Part shown: piece by piece, positions 5,950 through 16,693 of the stretch
How the letters are laid out: every line of letters begins with the position of its first letter
Numbering within the stretch: the stretch's first letter is position 1
Assembly: GCA_023423065.1 (NCBI GenBank)
Contig: JAFAGC010000050.1
Span: forward strand, 1-21,162
Source of the DNA: Pseudomonadota bacterium
GTDB lineage: Bacteria; Pseudomonadota; Gammaproteobacteria; Steroidobacterales; Steroidobacteraceae
DNA: 21,162 nt
Direction: 5' to 3'
Notes under the pieces: model-generated
Database searches by the model: none
What the model saw: only the letters and a program-made list of their open reading frames with translations
What the model was told of the DNA's origin: nothing
Position numbers and translations under genes: made by a program

Positions 5950-6729
5950 ATGCCCGCCAAGAAGAAGCGCCGACTGACACTCGCGGTGATCCTGGGTTAC
6001 GTCCCCGTGGCGATCCTCTACCTGACCTTCAGCGGCGAACTCGGCGCGGCCGACTGGCGCACCGCTTCGCGTGAACCCGTGGGCCTGGCGCCCGATCCGG
6101 CGACCACGCCTGAAGCCGTCGTGCAGGTCTACTCGGCGCGAGCCGTGAGCTGGCGGGGCTGGTTCGGTGTGCACACCTGGATCGCGGTCAAACCGGCGAA
6201 TGCCAGCGAGTTCACGGTGCACGAAGTCATGGGCTGGCGGCTCAAACGCACCGGCACCGCGCTCGTCGCGCGCAACCGGCCGGCCGATGGGCGCTGGTAC
6301 GGCGCGAAACCCGAGTTGTTAGGCGACATCCGCGGTCCGGGAGTGGACGAGATCATCCAGCGCATCGAGACCGCGGTGGCGGAGTACCCCTATCCCGACC
6401 GCTACCACGTGTGGCCGGGCCCGAACTCGAATACGTTCACGGCGTTCGTGTTGCGGCGGGTGCCGGAGCTGCGCGTCGACCTGCCCCCGACCGCCATCGG
6501 CAAGGACTACCTCGGCTGGCGCTCGGTGCACAAGACGCCGAGCGGCACAGGCGGACAGGCGAGCGTGTTCGGGCTGGTCGGAGTCGCGGCCGGTGTCGAG
6601 GAAGGACTCGAGGTGAACGTGCTCGGCCTCAATTTCGGCGTCGATCCGAAGAGCCTGTCGCTCAAACTACCGATCGTGGGCAGGCTCGGGCCGAAGCGCG
6701 ACAATACGCCGGTGATCATCGAGAACTGA
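5950..6729 (+). CDS. DUF3750-like membrane-anchored protein (259 aa)
   Basis: Protein with one N-terminal membrane helix (about 9-27, after the basic stretch KKKRR) and a large periplasmic domain. That domain shows the features I associate with DUF3750: VYSARAVSW...GVHTWIAVKP near residues 60-77, and a WPGPNSNTFTAFVLRRVPEL segment near 153-172. The conserved His, Trp, Asn and Gly residues suggest an enzyme-like fold, but no activity is established for the family. ATG at 5950 is the first good start and gives positive-inside topology; the ribosome site is poor. A TGCTAGTGT stretch about 15 nt upstream could be an extended -10 box, without a convincing -35. The gene is convergent with the 6861-7433 gene. 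Confidence 0.7.
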   Translation: MPAKKKRRLTLAVILGYVPVAILYLTFSGELGAADWRTASREPVGLAPDPATTPEAVVQVYSARAVSWRGWFGVHTWIAVKPANASEFTVHEVMGWRLKRTGTALVARNRPADGRWYGAKPELLGDIRGPGVDEIIQRIETAVAEYPYPDRYHVWPGPNSNTFTAFVLRRVPELRVDLPPTAIGKDYLGWRSVHKTPSGTGGQASVFGLVGVAAGVEEGLEVNVLGLNFGVDPKSLSLKLPIVGRLGPKRDNTPVIIEN

Positions 6730-6860
6730 TCGCGGTCCAGGATGAGCTCGGGCCACGTGTCGTCGACCATCCGCGAGGACATCGACACGCGCCCGAATCC
6801 GCTTTTTTGAAAGGTAGCGAGAGTCATGGGACGACCTTGCAGCCGGTGCGATTCTCAATG

Positions 6861-7433
6861 TCATGGTTCAGTCGCTGTTTGCGAAGTCGGTTCCGCAAGG
6901 AGCAATTCGAGGTCCTCCGTGCGAATCGCGCCGAGGGTCTTGACGGCACCAAGGATTGACGTGAGGAAGTTCAATTGCCGATCAATGTCCTGGTTCACGG
7001 CATCGAGCTTCGCTATGAGCCGCTGACACTCCTCTGGTGAATCCCATTGGACGTTCACGAAACGGTCGTGAACCATGCTGTTTCGCGTCTCCAGCAGAGA
7101 CTTGAGCGCTGCGCCATGGGCGTTGAGAGACTCGGCGTCCGGAAAAAAAGAAAAAGCGACCTGCATCGTCACGTCGAACAGATCGTTCGTTAACCCATTC
7201 TCGGTCAACTTGCCGTCGGCCGCGGACAACCAAGCTTGAATCGCTCCTCCGAGGGTAAGAGTTGCCGATCGTGCTCGGCGCTTCTGCATTTCGTCCTGAA
7301 ACTTCATGAGAGTTCCTTCTAGCGGACGCAGCATGGAAGCGCGCTTCAAGTAGTGCTCGAGCCGCTGGAACTTCACGATCGTGCGACCTATCGCGAGCAG
7401 CGCGGCATCGGCCAATGACGCGTGCTGCATCAT
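6861..7433 (-). CDS. HEPN-like hypothetical protein (190 aa)
   Basis: All-helical soluble protein. The N-terminal helix AIGRTIVKFQRLEHYLKR and, later, R117-N-S-M-V-H122 (R-x4-H with Asn after Arg) fit the HEPN fold, whose R-x4-6-H motif forms the RNase active site in many toxins and defence proteins. This is pattern recognition, not a proven homology; other HEPN-like proteins are inactive. The ATG overlaps the stop of the preceding gene (ATGA at 7433-7430), so translation is coupled. The gene is more AT-rich than its neighbours, and it has a 7-T run in the coding strand (residues 95-97) that could promote slippage. It is the last gene of the unit 8602-6861. Confidence 0.6.
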   Translation of the reverse strand: MMQHASLADAALLAIGRTIVKFQRLEHYLKRASMLRPLEGTLMKFQDEMQKRRARSATLTLGGAIQAWLSAADGKLTENGLTNDLFDVTMQVAFSFFPDAESLNAHGAALKSLLETRNSMVHDRFVNVQWDSPEECQRLIAKLDAVNQDIDRQLNFLTSILGAVKTLGAIRTEDLELLLAEPTSQTATEP

Positions 7434-8080
7434 GCAACCGCGTCCCGATCCAGATCACTATTTGGATAGTGCCCGGCGCCTTGAAGCAGGTCGATCAACT
7501 GCGCGGTGCCATTGGCCCGCGCATACGCAAGCTCGGACGGATGAACCTCCACGCAGAGCAACAGGCCATGTAGTTTGTCGCCGATGCGAAATGGCGCGCC
7601 CGACTTCGAGTATTCGTCGAATATCACGCAACGGATCGGCTCGTTGTCGTTCATCGGCACTTCCGCGGTTTCGCGCGGATTGAGCACGGTGCTCGTCGAG
7701 TAGCGACCGATGGTCGTGAACAATTCGCGAATCCGGTTCTCGATCGCATCGAATGGCGGATTCGGTTCGGGCACGGTGACGCGGTGGCGGGTGAACGCCA
7801 CGAGCTCGTACGTCCCGATCGAACTCTTCTTCGGACCGCTGCCGTCGTAGTTCAGCAGTTCCATCGTCGCGAACGCGGTCGATCCGTCAGGCTGGGCGAA
7901 GTAGTACATGTCCACGGGGCCGCCGATCTCGTACGGAATGATGGCGTGCCCGACGTAGCCATGCATCGGCCCAAGGACGCGCTCGAGGCCCTTGCCCTTG
8001 AGCTCGTAGTACTCGTCGGGAGTTGTCGCGCCGCCATTCTTACGGGCGATGAAATCGGTGATTCGAGTGATGATGCCCAT
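7430..8080 (-). CDS. suppressor-of-fused (SUFU) domain-like protein (216 aa)
   Basis: Soluble protein resembling bacterial SUFU-domain proteins. It has GYVGHAIIPYEIGGPVDMYYF (41-61), a FATMEL strand, then GTYELVAFTR, and, near the end, a LLLCVEVHPSELAYARANG block followed by helix LIDLLQ. This order matches the SUFU fold as I know it. Bacterial SUFU proteins are often found as candidate immunity proteins in polymorphic-toxin neighbourhoods (work of Zhang, Iyer and Aravind); I see no toxin gene here apart from the HEPN-like neighbour. The ribosome site is weak (AGG, about 8 nt upstream). It is separated by 24 nt from the upstream membrane-protein gene and overlaps the HEPN-like gene by 4 nt. 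Confidence 0.65.
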   Translation of the reverse strand: MGIITRITDFIARKNGGATTPDEYYELKGKGLERVLGPMHGYVGHAIIPYEIGGPVDMYYFAQPDGSTAFATMELLNYDGSGPKKSSIGTYELVAFTRHRVTVPEPNPPFDAIENRIRELFTTIGRYSTSTVLNPRETAEVPMNDNEPIRCVIFDEYSKSGAPFRIGDKLHGLLLCVEVHPSELAYARANGTAQLIDLLQGAGHYPNSDLDRDAVA

Positions 8081-8104
8081 GAGGATCGCCTGACGTACGC
8101 GGCT

Positions 8105-8602
8105 TCAGACGTCGAGGGCTGCCGACTTCTGGAAGTACCGCTTCGCCTTCGCCGAAAACGCGAGCGCGTAGGCCCACCACGCGAACAGCAACAGCACGAG
8201 GACCTTGCCCATGAAAGCGCCCCCGCGTTCGGCATCGTTCGCGTATTCCGCGGTGTCCTCCCTGAGCGCCATGAAACACGCGATCGCGACAACGACCGCG
8301 ACGCCTAACCAGCGGCTCCAGCGATGCCGCCGAAATGCGCCATACGCGGCGCCAAACGAGATCGAGATGAGCGTGAAGTGCCAGAACAAGGTAATGGCCA
8401 ACGGCACCGCGCTGATCCTTTCCAAATGATTCGATGCCGAGGCGAGGAATCGGGCGGTGAGAGTGACGTAAAGCAGGCCGAAGACCACGAACAAGGCGAT
8501 CAGGAACCAGACCGAGATCGGCCGAGGGGCCACCTCGACCGGTTCCGCCTCGATCGAAGTTTCCGTATTCGTTCGCGGTGGGTTGTACGGATTGTGATCC
8601 AT
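8105..8602 (-). CDS. four-helix membrane protein (165 aa)
   Basis: Integral membrane protein of unknown function. A polar, Pro-rich N-terminus (NPYNPP, then several Glu) precedes four hydrophobic segments at about 29-50, 66-88, 97-112 and 131-150. The NPYNPP start is common in small bacterial membrane proteins of unknown role. AGGA lies 9 nt before the ATG at 8602. It is probably the first gene of a three-gene unit with the SUFU-like and HEPN-like genes. The 89-nt gap to the upstream amidotransferase operon has no recognisable terminator. Confidence 0.65.
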   Translation of the reverse strand: MDHNPYNPPRTNTETSIEAEPVEVAPRPISVWFLIALFVVFGLLYVTLTARFLASASNHLERISAVPLAITLFWHFTLISISFGAAYGAFRRHRWSRWLGVAVVVAIACFMALREDTAEYANDAERGGAFMGKVLVLLLFAWWAYALAFSAKAKRYFQKSAALDV

Positions 8603-8691
8603 CTGGTGCGATCCTGGTTATCCGGCGGTCTGCATCGACTCTGCAACGACGCGGCATCCGGTGACAGCCACGCCGGTCGATTGAAGACGAT

Positions 8692-9558
8692 TCAGCCGCG
8701 TGTTGTCCGCGCCGCGGAATTGCCCTGGCGCCGCACCTGCTTCTCGAGCCAATTGCGGATCTCGGCGAGACGCACGCTGGAATCCGTAACCGAGGGACCC
8801 ACTCCGAAGCGCCACGCCAGCCGCGCGTCGTCGGGATTTTCGTTGAAGGCGACGAGATCCGCGGCGAGCCCATCGAGCTCACCCTCATCCTTCACGAGCT
8901 GGTCGCGGATCAACACTTCGCGATAGCGTCGCGCCATCGCGGCGATTTCCGCGATCGTATATTCAGGGTGGTACTGCACGCCCCAGAACGTCGACTTCGG
9001 CAGACGGATCTCCGCGGCCTGCAGACCCATGTCGTTGTGCGCGAGCGGCGTCGAGTTCGGGGGCAGGCTCTCGACCGTGTCGACGTGAACGGTGCACGCC
9101 TCGAACACTTCCGGCTTGCCCTGGAACATCGCGTGGTCTCGGCCGAGCGCGCTCAGCATGATCCGGCGTGCGAATCCGAACTCACGGCCGCGCGGATTGC
9201 GGATCACCGTCCCGCCGGCCGCGGTCACTCCCACCTGCAAGCCCCAGCAACTGCCGAAACACGGCACGCCGGCTTCGAATACGTGCTTCACGAGCTCGAT
9301 CTGCCGCTGCACGGCGAGCTCGCGCGAATAGACGTTCAACGCGGAGCCGGTGATCACGGCGCCGTCGTAGTCCGCGATGGCCACACCCTGAGGTAGTTTG
9401 GGTTCTTCGTCCGCGGGACGAACGATGTCGCACTGGATGCCGGGCGAAATCCGCGCCAGGGTCGCGGCATACCCCTCGCCCGAATCCGTTCCGCCCACCG
9501 CCACGTGCTTCGTGCGCGTAGCGGCCTCGTTGCCGTCGATGACGAGGATGCGCGTCAC
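8692..9558 (-). CDS. class I glutamine amidotransferase (288 aa)
   Basis: Triad-type glutaminase or gamma-glutamyl hydrolase. The nucleophile elbow FGSCWG gives C104, and QYHPEYT gives H197 and E199; the GATase fold spans about 2-210, followed by an extra helical tail of about 75 residues. The start codon is GTG (9558). The ADH stop lies 6 nt upstream. It is the last gene of the four-gene operon. In such a setting a free-standing GATase usually hydrolyses the gamma-glutamyl bond of a pathway intermediate (roles comparable to PuuD of putrescine, or TdnT/AtdA2 of aniline catabolism), rather than supplying ammonia to a synthetase. The substrate is inferred only. Confidence 0.85.
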   Translation of the reverse strand: MTRILVIDGNEAATRTKHVAVGGTDSGEGYAATLARISPGIQCDIVRPADEEPKLPQGVAIADYDGAVITGSALNVYSRELAVQRQIELVKHVFEAGVPCFGSCWGLQVGVTAAGGTVIRNPRGREFGFARRIMLSALGRDHAMFQGKPEVFEACTVHVDTVESLPPNSTPLAHNDMGLQAAEIRLPKSTFWGVQYHPEYTIAEIAAMARRYREVLIRDQLVKDEGELDGLAADLVAFNENPDDARLAWRFGVGPSVTDSSVRLAEIRNWLEKQVRRQGNSAARTTRG

Positions 9559-9564
9559 GCGCGC

Positions 9565-10727
9565 CTAACTCTTCAAGGACAGGTCGCCCTTCACCGCCGA
9601 GCGGAATATGCGCTCCAGCGTGAACGCATCGACCGGGACCGGGTTGCCGCCCGCGGATGGGTCGATCGCCGCCTCGCGGCCGATCTCCTCCGGATTGCGC
9701 AGCGTCACGCCGATCTCGCCGAGCGAATGCGGAATGCCGAGTTCCTTGCGGAACGCGAGCACCCAGTCGAGCACACCGTCGTAGCCGGGCTTCGGCAGAT
9801 CGAGCACGCGCGCGACCACGCGCATGCCGTCCGCGATCGCCTCGCGGTTGTGCACCATGACGTAAGGCAGGATCACGGCGTTGGTCAGGCCGTGGTGCGT
9901 ATCGAAGAACGAGCCCACCGGATGCGCGATGGCATGCACGGCGCCGAGGCCCTTCTGGAACGCCGTGGCGCCCATGCTCGCGGCCGCCAGCATGCGCGAG
10001 CGCGCCTCGAGGTCCACGCCGAGCCGCACCGCGCGCGGTAGATAGGTCTTGATGAGCCGCATGCCTTCGAGCGCGATGCCGTCGGCCAGCGGGTGGAATC
10101 CCGGCGCGCAGAATGCCTCGAAGCAATGCACGAACGCATCGAACCCGGTCGCGGCCGTCACGTTCGACGGCAGTCCCACGGTGAGCTCCGGGTCGGAAAT
10201 CACGATGCCGGGCAACATCTTCGGATGGAAGATGATCTTCTTCTGGTGCGTCTGCTCGTTGAGGATGACCCCTGCCCGGCCCACCTCGCTACCGGTGCCG
10301 GCCGTGGTGGGCACGGCCACGACGGGCGCGATGCCCTTCGGATCCGCGCGCGTCCACCAGTCCCCGATGTCCTCGAAATCCCACAGTGGCCGCGTCTGGC
10401 CGGACATGAACGCGATGACCTTGCCGGCGTCGAGCGCCGAGCCGCCGCCGAACGCGACGACCCCGTCGTGCGCACCCGCGTGGTAGGCCGCGAGGCCCGC
10501 CTCGACGTTCGCGGCGACGGGGTTGCCGCGCACGTCCGCGAATAGTCTGGCGTTGCGCAGCAGGCCGAGCGCATTGCGGATCATCGGCGAGTCCTTGAGG
10601 CCCGAGTCCGTCACGATCAGCGGCCGCACGATGCCGAGTTCCTCGCAGGCCTTCGGCAGCTCGGAAATGCGGCCCGGCCCCGCCCAGACGCGCGTCGGGT
10701 AGTTCCAGTTGCCCTTCATCGGAGTGG

Positions 10728-10731
<4 letters not shown>
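9565..10731 (-). CDS. iron-containing (group III) alcohol dehydrogenase (388 aa)
   Basis: NAD(P)-dependent alcohol dehydrogenase of the Fe-ADH family. It shows the nucleotide motif GGGSALD (95-101), the PTTAGTGSE stretch (141-149) and the metal ligands D198, H202, H266 and H280, with the 14-residue gap between the last two as in E. coli FucO. The start is ATG at 10731, overlapping the ALDH stop as ATGA; the frame stays open far upstream only as an antisense-like shadow of the ALDH gene. Beside an aldehyde dehydrogenase it would oxidise an alcohol to the aldehyde used by that enzyme. A gamma-glutamylated amino alcohol is my proposed substrate; a free alcohol is equally possible. Confidence 0.88.
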
Positions 10732-13489
<2,758 letters not shown>

Positions 13490-13546
13490 GGGGCGACTCT
13501 TGTTATATGTCTTGTCGCAAATATCCGGTTTTCGCGGCCCGAATGC

Positions 13547-13586
13547 AAAAACGCCGCGCAACCGGTCTCCCGGCCGCGCGGCGTTT
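13547..13586 (-). terminator. intrinsic terminator after the 13601-13882 gene
   Basis: An 11-bp perfect stem (AAACGCCGCGC at 13549-13559, GCGCGGCGTTT at 13576-13586) with an inner CCGG/CCGG helix in the loop is followed on the minus strand by TTTTT (13551-13547). It lies 14 nt past the stop codon and separates the small secreted protein from the glutamine-synthetase-like operon. Confidence 0.85.
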
Positions 13587-13600
13587 CAAAGCTTTGCGAC

Positions 13601-13882
13601 TCAGCCCTTCGCCTTGAACGCGCGAACCTCGGCATTGAAGCGGTCGGCCACCTTTTCGAGCTCGGCATGGGCGGCGGTCTGCTTGGCCGAGCTTTTCTCG
13701 CAGGCCAGGTACTCCTCCATGCTCTTCTTGAAAGCGTCGACGGTTCTCTTGGCCGCCATCATCTCTTCCATCGACGAGGTCTTGCCGTCGGGGATGGACG
13801 TCGGCGCCGTGGGTCTTTCGCATGCAAAGGCCGGGAGCGCGCAAACCGCCCAGACTGCTGCAACCGAAAGGGTCTTCTTCAT
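13601..13882 (-). CDS. small secreted protein under a sigma-28-type promoter (93 aa)
   Basis: Exported small protein I do not recognise. A signal peptide (MKKTLSVAAVWAVCALPAFA, residues 1-20) is followed directly by Cys; the residues before it (AFA) fit signal peptidase I better than a lipobox. The mature part is highly charged and mostly helical (SSMEEMMAAKRTVDAFKKSMEEYL...), with two Cys (21 and one in LACEK) that could form a disulfide. GGAG lies 6 nt before the ATG at 13882; a TTG 12 nt upstream is the only longer alternative. It is a single-gene unit, with its own promoter at 13927-13953 and its own terminator. The promoter type suggests co-expression with late flagellar and chemotaxis genes. 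Confidence 0.75.
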   Translation of the reverse strand: MKKTLSVAAVWAVCALPAFACERPTAPTSIPDGKTSSMEEMMAAKRTVDAFKKSMEEYLACEKSSAKQTAAHAELEKVADRFNAEVRAFKAKG

Positions 13883-13926
13883 TTCCGTCTCCAATAAGTA
13901 AATCGCGGTACAGGTACCTGCTTCCT

Positions 13927-13953
13927 GTATCGGCAGGACCCGTCCCCGATTTA
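13927..13953 (-). promoter_or_regulatory. putative sigma-28 (FliA) promoter for the small secreted protein
   Basis: On the minus strand TAAA (13953-13950), exactly 15 nt, then GCCGATAC (13934-13927). The consensus is TAAA-N15-GCCGATAA, so the site has all four -35 bases, seven of eight -10 bases and exact spacing. The start would be near 13920, giving a leader of about 38 nt that carries GGAG. Confidence 0.7.
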
Positions 13954-13990
13954 GGGCGAATTCATCACGCCCGCCCCGTCAGGGGGCCCC

Positions 13991-14881
13991 TTACTTGATC
14001 GCGAGACGGAGGTCCTCGATCTCTTCCTTGGCGCCTTCCAGGGCCTCTTCGATGGCCCTTATGTCCAGGCGCAACCGCGAGAACGCCGCGATCCGTTCGA
14101 CGGTCATCGAGAGGTCGTGCATGCGGCCGGTGTGGCCGACGACGAGGTAACTCGCCGCGAGGATGTCGGTGAGATCGGGCTCCTCACCCACCACTTCGCG
14201 GTTGAGATCCTCGTAACGCAGCACCGCCTGGATGACGGTTTCGTGGATGCGCCAGCCGGACAGGATGGTCTTCGCGAACTTCGAGTGCCACTTGCGCATG
14301 ATGCCGGTGTACTTGCCTCGATCGCGCAGCACGAATGGATAGTGAGCGGCGCGCATGAGGATGAACAGTTTGCCGACGCCGTGCATGAGGCCGCCGAGGA
14401 AGGCGACGTCGCGATTCAGGTTCGTGAACTTGCGCGCGATGACGTACGACACCGCCGCGGTCCACGCGCTGCGCTCCCACAGCGCTTCGAGGTGCGGGCG
14501 GATGTCCTTGACCGAATGCGCCTGGGATACCTGGCGCAACGCATACGCGAGCGCCGCGGAACGCAGCAGGTCGAAACCCACGCGTGTCACGCCGGTGCGC
14601 AGGTCGGTGATGGGCTTGCGCGTCGGATTCAGCACGGCGGAATTCGCCATCTGCAGCACGCGCCCCACGAGAATGGGTTCGTAGCTGATGACCGGCACGA
14701 GCTGCGGGATTCCCACTTCGGGATCCGACAGCATCTGCTGCAGTCGCGTGACGATCTGCGGCACGCCGGGCAGCGTGAGCTGTCCGTCCGGCCGGATCGA
14801 AGCAAGGTCCTTCTCGAGAGCCGCCGCGTCGTGCGCGACGATATCCTCGATGGTGGTCGTCCCTAACGCCATCGGTGCCAT
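13991..14881 (-). CDS. HDOD domain protein, third of a tandem triplet (296 aa)
   Basis: Non-enzymatic HD-related output domain protein (HDOD, Pfam PF08668). Seen: LPGVPQIVTRLQQML (37-51), the ANSAVL segment (79-84), ITDLRTGVTRVGFDLLR (91-107) and the vestigial HD site LMHGVGK (165-171), where the Asp is Gly. The C-terminus is a short coiled-coil-like helix (EEALEGAKEEIEDLRLAIK). HDOD proteins act as scaffolds or signalling outputs, often with chemotaxis or c-di-GMP systems. GGGAG lies 7 nt before the ATG at 14881, and the preceding gene's stop lies 2 nt upstream, so it is co-transcribed. A weak hairpin without T-tract (13973-13987) follows the stop. Confidence 0.87.
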   Translation of the reverse strand: MAPMALGTTTIEDIVAHDAAALEKDLASIRPDGQLTLPGVPQIVTRLQQMLSDPEVGIPQLVPVISYEPILVGRVLQMANSAVLNPTRKPITDLRTGVTRVGFDLLRSAALAYALRQVSQAHSVKDIRPHLEALWERSAWTAAVSYVIARKFTNLNRDVAFLGGLMHGVGKLFILMRAAHYPFVLRDRGKYTGIMRKWHSKFAKTILSGWRIHETVIQAVLRYEDLNREVVGEEPDLTDILAASYLVVGHTGRMHDLSMTVERIAAFSRLRLDIRAIEEALEGAKEEIEDLRLAIK

Positions 14882-14883
14882 CC

Positions 14884-15771
14884 TCAGTCTCCCAGCGCGC
14901 GCTTGAGCGCGGTAATTTCATCCGCGGATTCGTCCAGTACGGCGTAGCAATCGCGCACCTGGAGCTGCATTCGCTTGAGCGCGGCGAGCAGCGTCGGGCT
15001 CGGGTCCGGGATCTCGGTGCCGTTCCGGTTGCCGTCGACTATCGTTGCCAGCGCCAGGACGTCCGTGAGCGTCACCGGCCCGCGCGCCTCGCGATTGAAA
15101 TCCTCGTGGCCGGCCACCGCGTCGACGATTTCTTCGGCGACCTTCCAGTTCTCGAGCAGCGCCTTGGCGACGTTCGTGTGCCAGTCGCGCACGATCGATT
15201 CATAGGTGAGCGGGTCGGCGGTGAGCGCCGGGAACTTGCTCGCACGGGTCAGGATGTAGATGCGACCGACGTTGTGCATGAGGCCGGCGAGCAGCGCCGT
15301 GTCCGCGTTGAGCGAGGAGAAGCGCCGCGCGATCACGTGGCTCAACGCCGCGATCTGCACGCCCTTCCGCCACAACGTGTCGAGCTGTCCTTCGAGGTGG
15401 CGGAAGTCGCCCGAGCGGCGCAGCTGCTCGACCGCGAAGCTCAGCGCGACCGACCGCACGATGTTGAAACCCACGCGTGCGACCGCGGTGCGCAGGTCGG
15501 CGATCTGGCGCGACGACGCGTTGAGCGCGGCCGAATTCGCGACAGTCATGAGACGCGCGGCGAGCGAAGGCTCGGAGCCGATCAGGCGCACCACCGTCTC
15601 GTTGTTCACTCCGTCGTCGGAGAGGGCGCGCTGCAGGCGCGTCACCACCTCCGGCACGGAAGGCAGCGCGACCTGCCCCTCCGACAGATCGGCCGCGAGC
15701 GATTTCACGAACGCGAACACCACCGTGTTCGGCAGTGCGCGCGAGCCGACCGATGCCTCCGTCGCACTCAT
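14884..15771 (-). CDS. HDOD domain protein, second of a tandem triplet (295 aa)
   Basis: Paralogue of both flanking genes, with the same domain order: LPSVPEVVTRLQRAL (36-50), SEPSLAARLMTVANSAAL (66-83), ADLRTAVARVGFNIVR (91-106), LMHNVGR (164-170) in place of an active HD site (Asp to Asn), and a C-terminal helical tail DEITALKRALGD. Catalysis by the HD dyad is not expected. Its ATG overlaps the stop of the upstream HDOD gene as ATGA (15771-15768), which is why this start is chosen over a longer open frame that shadows that gene. Likely transcribed from the sigma-28-type promoter at 16694-16720. Confidence 0.87.
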   Translation of the reverse strand: MSATEASVGSRALPNTVVFAFVKSLAADLSEGQVALPSVPEVVTRLQRALSDDGVNNETVVRLIGSEPSLAARLMTVANSAALNASSRQIADLRTAVARVGFNIVRSVALSFAVEQLRRSGDFRHLEGQLDTLWRKGVQIAALSHVIARRFSSLNADTALLAGLMHNVGRIYILTRASKFPALTADPLTYESIVRDWHTNVAKALLENWKVAEEIVDAVAGHEDFNREARGPVTLTDVLALATIVDGNRNGTEIPDPSPTLLAALKRMQLQVRDCYAVLDESADEITALKRALGD

Positions 15772-16667
15772 GCGCCCAGCGCCTGTCGCAGCGAAGCGAT
15801 CGAATCCTGGGATTCGGCGAGCGCGGCCACGCACGACTCGGCATCGAGCTTCATGCGGCGCGCCGCCGCGCTGTCGAGGAACAGCATCTCGTGCGCACGC
15901 GGATCCGGCCCGAGCTGCGCGAGGATGGCGCCGATCGCGAGCACGTCGCCGAGATCGGTGACCCCCTCGTGTTCCCGCCAGGCACTCTCGCCCAACGCGA
16001 TCGCCGAGACGATCTCGTCGGAGAGCTCCCAGTTCTTCAGGATGGCCTGCGCCATGCGTACGTGCCAGTCGCTCATGACGCGCTGGCAGGTGCCGGGGTC
16101 GGAGTGCACGGACGGAAAACGCACGATCCGGGTCAGTAGATAGAGCTTGCCGACGCTCTGCAGAAGTCCCGCGAGCAACGCGATGTCCGGATTGATCCGC
16201 GAGAAGCGTCGCGCCACGACGTGGCACACCGCGGCGGTGTGCGTCGACTGGCGCCACAACTCGGACAACTCCTCGCCCACGCCCTTGTACGCCTCGGCGC
16301 GGCGCAGTTGCGACATCGCGAATGCGATGGTCGCGCTGCGGGCCATGTTGAAACCGATGCGCGATACCGCGTTGCGCAGGTCCGTGATCCGCTTGCGGCC
16401 CGGGTTGAGGGCCGCGGAGTTCGCGAGCTGCAGCAGCCGCGCGGCGAGCGCGGGCTCGGCGCTGATGATGCGCACCACCTGCTCGACGTCCACCTGCTCG
16501 TTGGTGAGCGCGCGCCGGACGCGCGCGGCGACGTCGGGAAAGCTCGGCAGGTCGATGCGCTCGCTCGTGAGTTCCACGTTCAGCGTTTCGACCAGGCGCG
16601 CGAGGTCCGACTGGCGCGCATTCGCGCCACTCGGCGGGGGCGCCAAACCGACTAACTTGAGGGTCAT
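15768..16667 (-). CDS. HDOD domain protein, first of a tandem triplet (299 aa)
   Basis: HDOD protein and the most diverged of the three. It has LPSFPDVAARVRRAL (40-54), SAEPALAARLLQLANSAAL (69-87), TDLRNAVSRIGFNMAR (95-110) and LLQSVGK (168-174), so both residues of the HD position are lost (Gln-Ser). The tail DSIASLRQALGA matches those of its neighbours. I chose ATG at 16667: the only longer start (TTG at 16727) would lie upstream of the promoter. AGGAG is 15 nt away, longer than usual, and the leader would be only about 20 nt. The gap of 93 nt after cheD plus its own promoter mark it as the head of a separate three-gene operon. Confidence 0.85.
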   Translation of the reverse strand: MTLKLVGLAPPPSGANARQSDLARLVETLNVELTSERIDLPSFPDVAARVRRALTNEQVDVEQVVRIISAEPALAARLLQLANSAALNPGRKRITDLRNAVSRIGFNMARSATIAFAMSQLRRAEAYKGVGEELSELWRQSTHTAAVCHVVARRFSRINPDIALLAGLLQSVGKLYLLTRIVRFPSVHSDPGTCQRVMSDWHVRMAQAILKNWELSDEIVSAIALGESAWREHEGVTDLGDVLAIGAILAQLGPDPRAHEMLFLDSAAARRMKLDAESCVAALAESQDSIASLRQALGA

Positions 16668-16693
16668 GAAATCTGCATCCGTCTCCTGAATCG

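Noticed and set aside
6756..6808. Possible terminator between the convergent DUF3750-like and HEPN-like genes (7-bp arms 6756-6762 and 6783-6789, T6 at 6803-6808)
   Set aside because: The loop is 20 nt and the T-run begins 13 nt after the stem, so it does not fit an intrinsic terminator.
13502..13507. TATAAC as the -10 box of the glutamine-synthetase-like operon
   Set aside because: Good hexamer, but no -35 at 16-18 nt and the leader would be only about 6 nt long.
13973..13987. Hairpin GCCCC-GTCAG-GGGGC after the last HDOD gene
   Set aside because: Stable but has no T-tract on the minus strand; could be a Rho-dependent end, not listed as a terminator.
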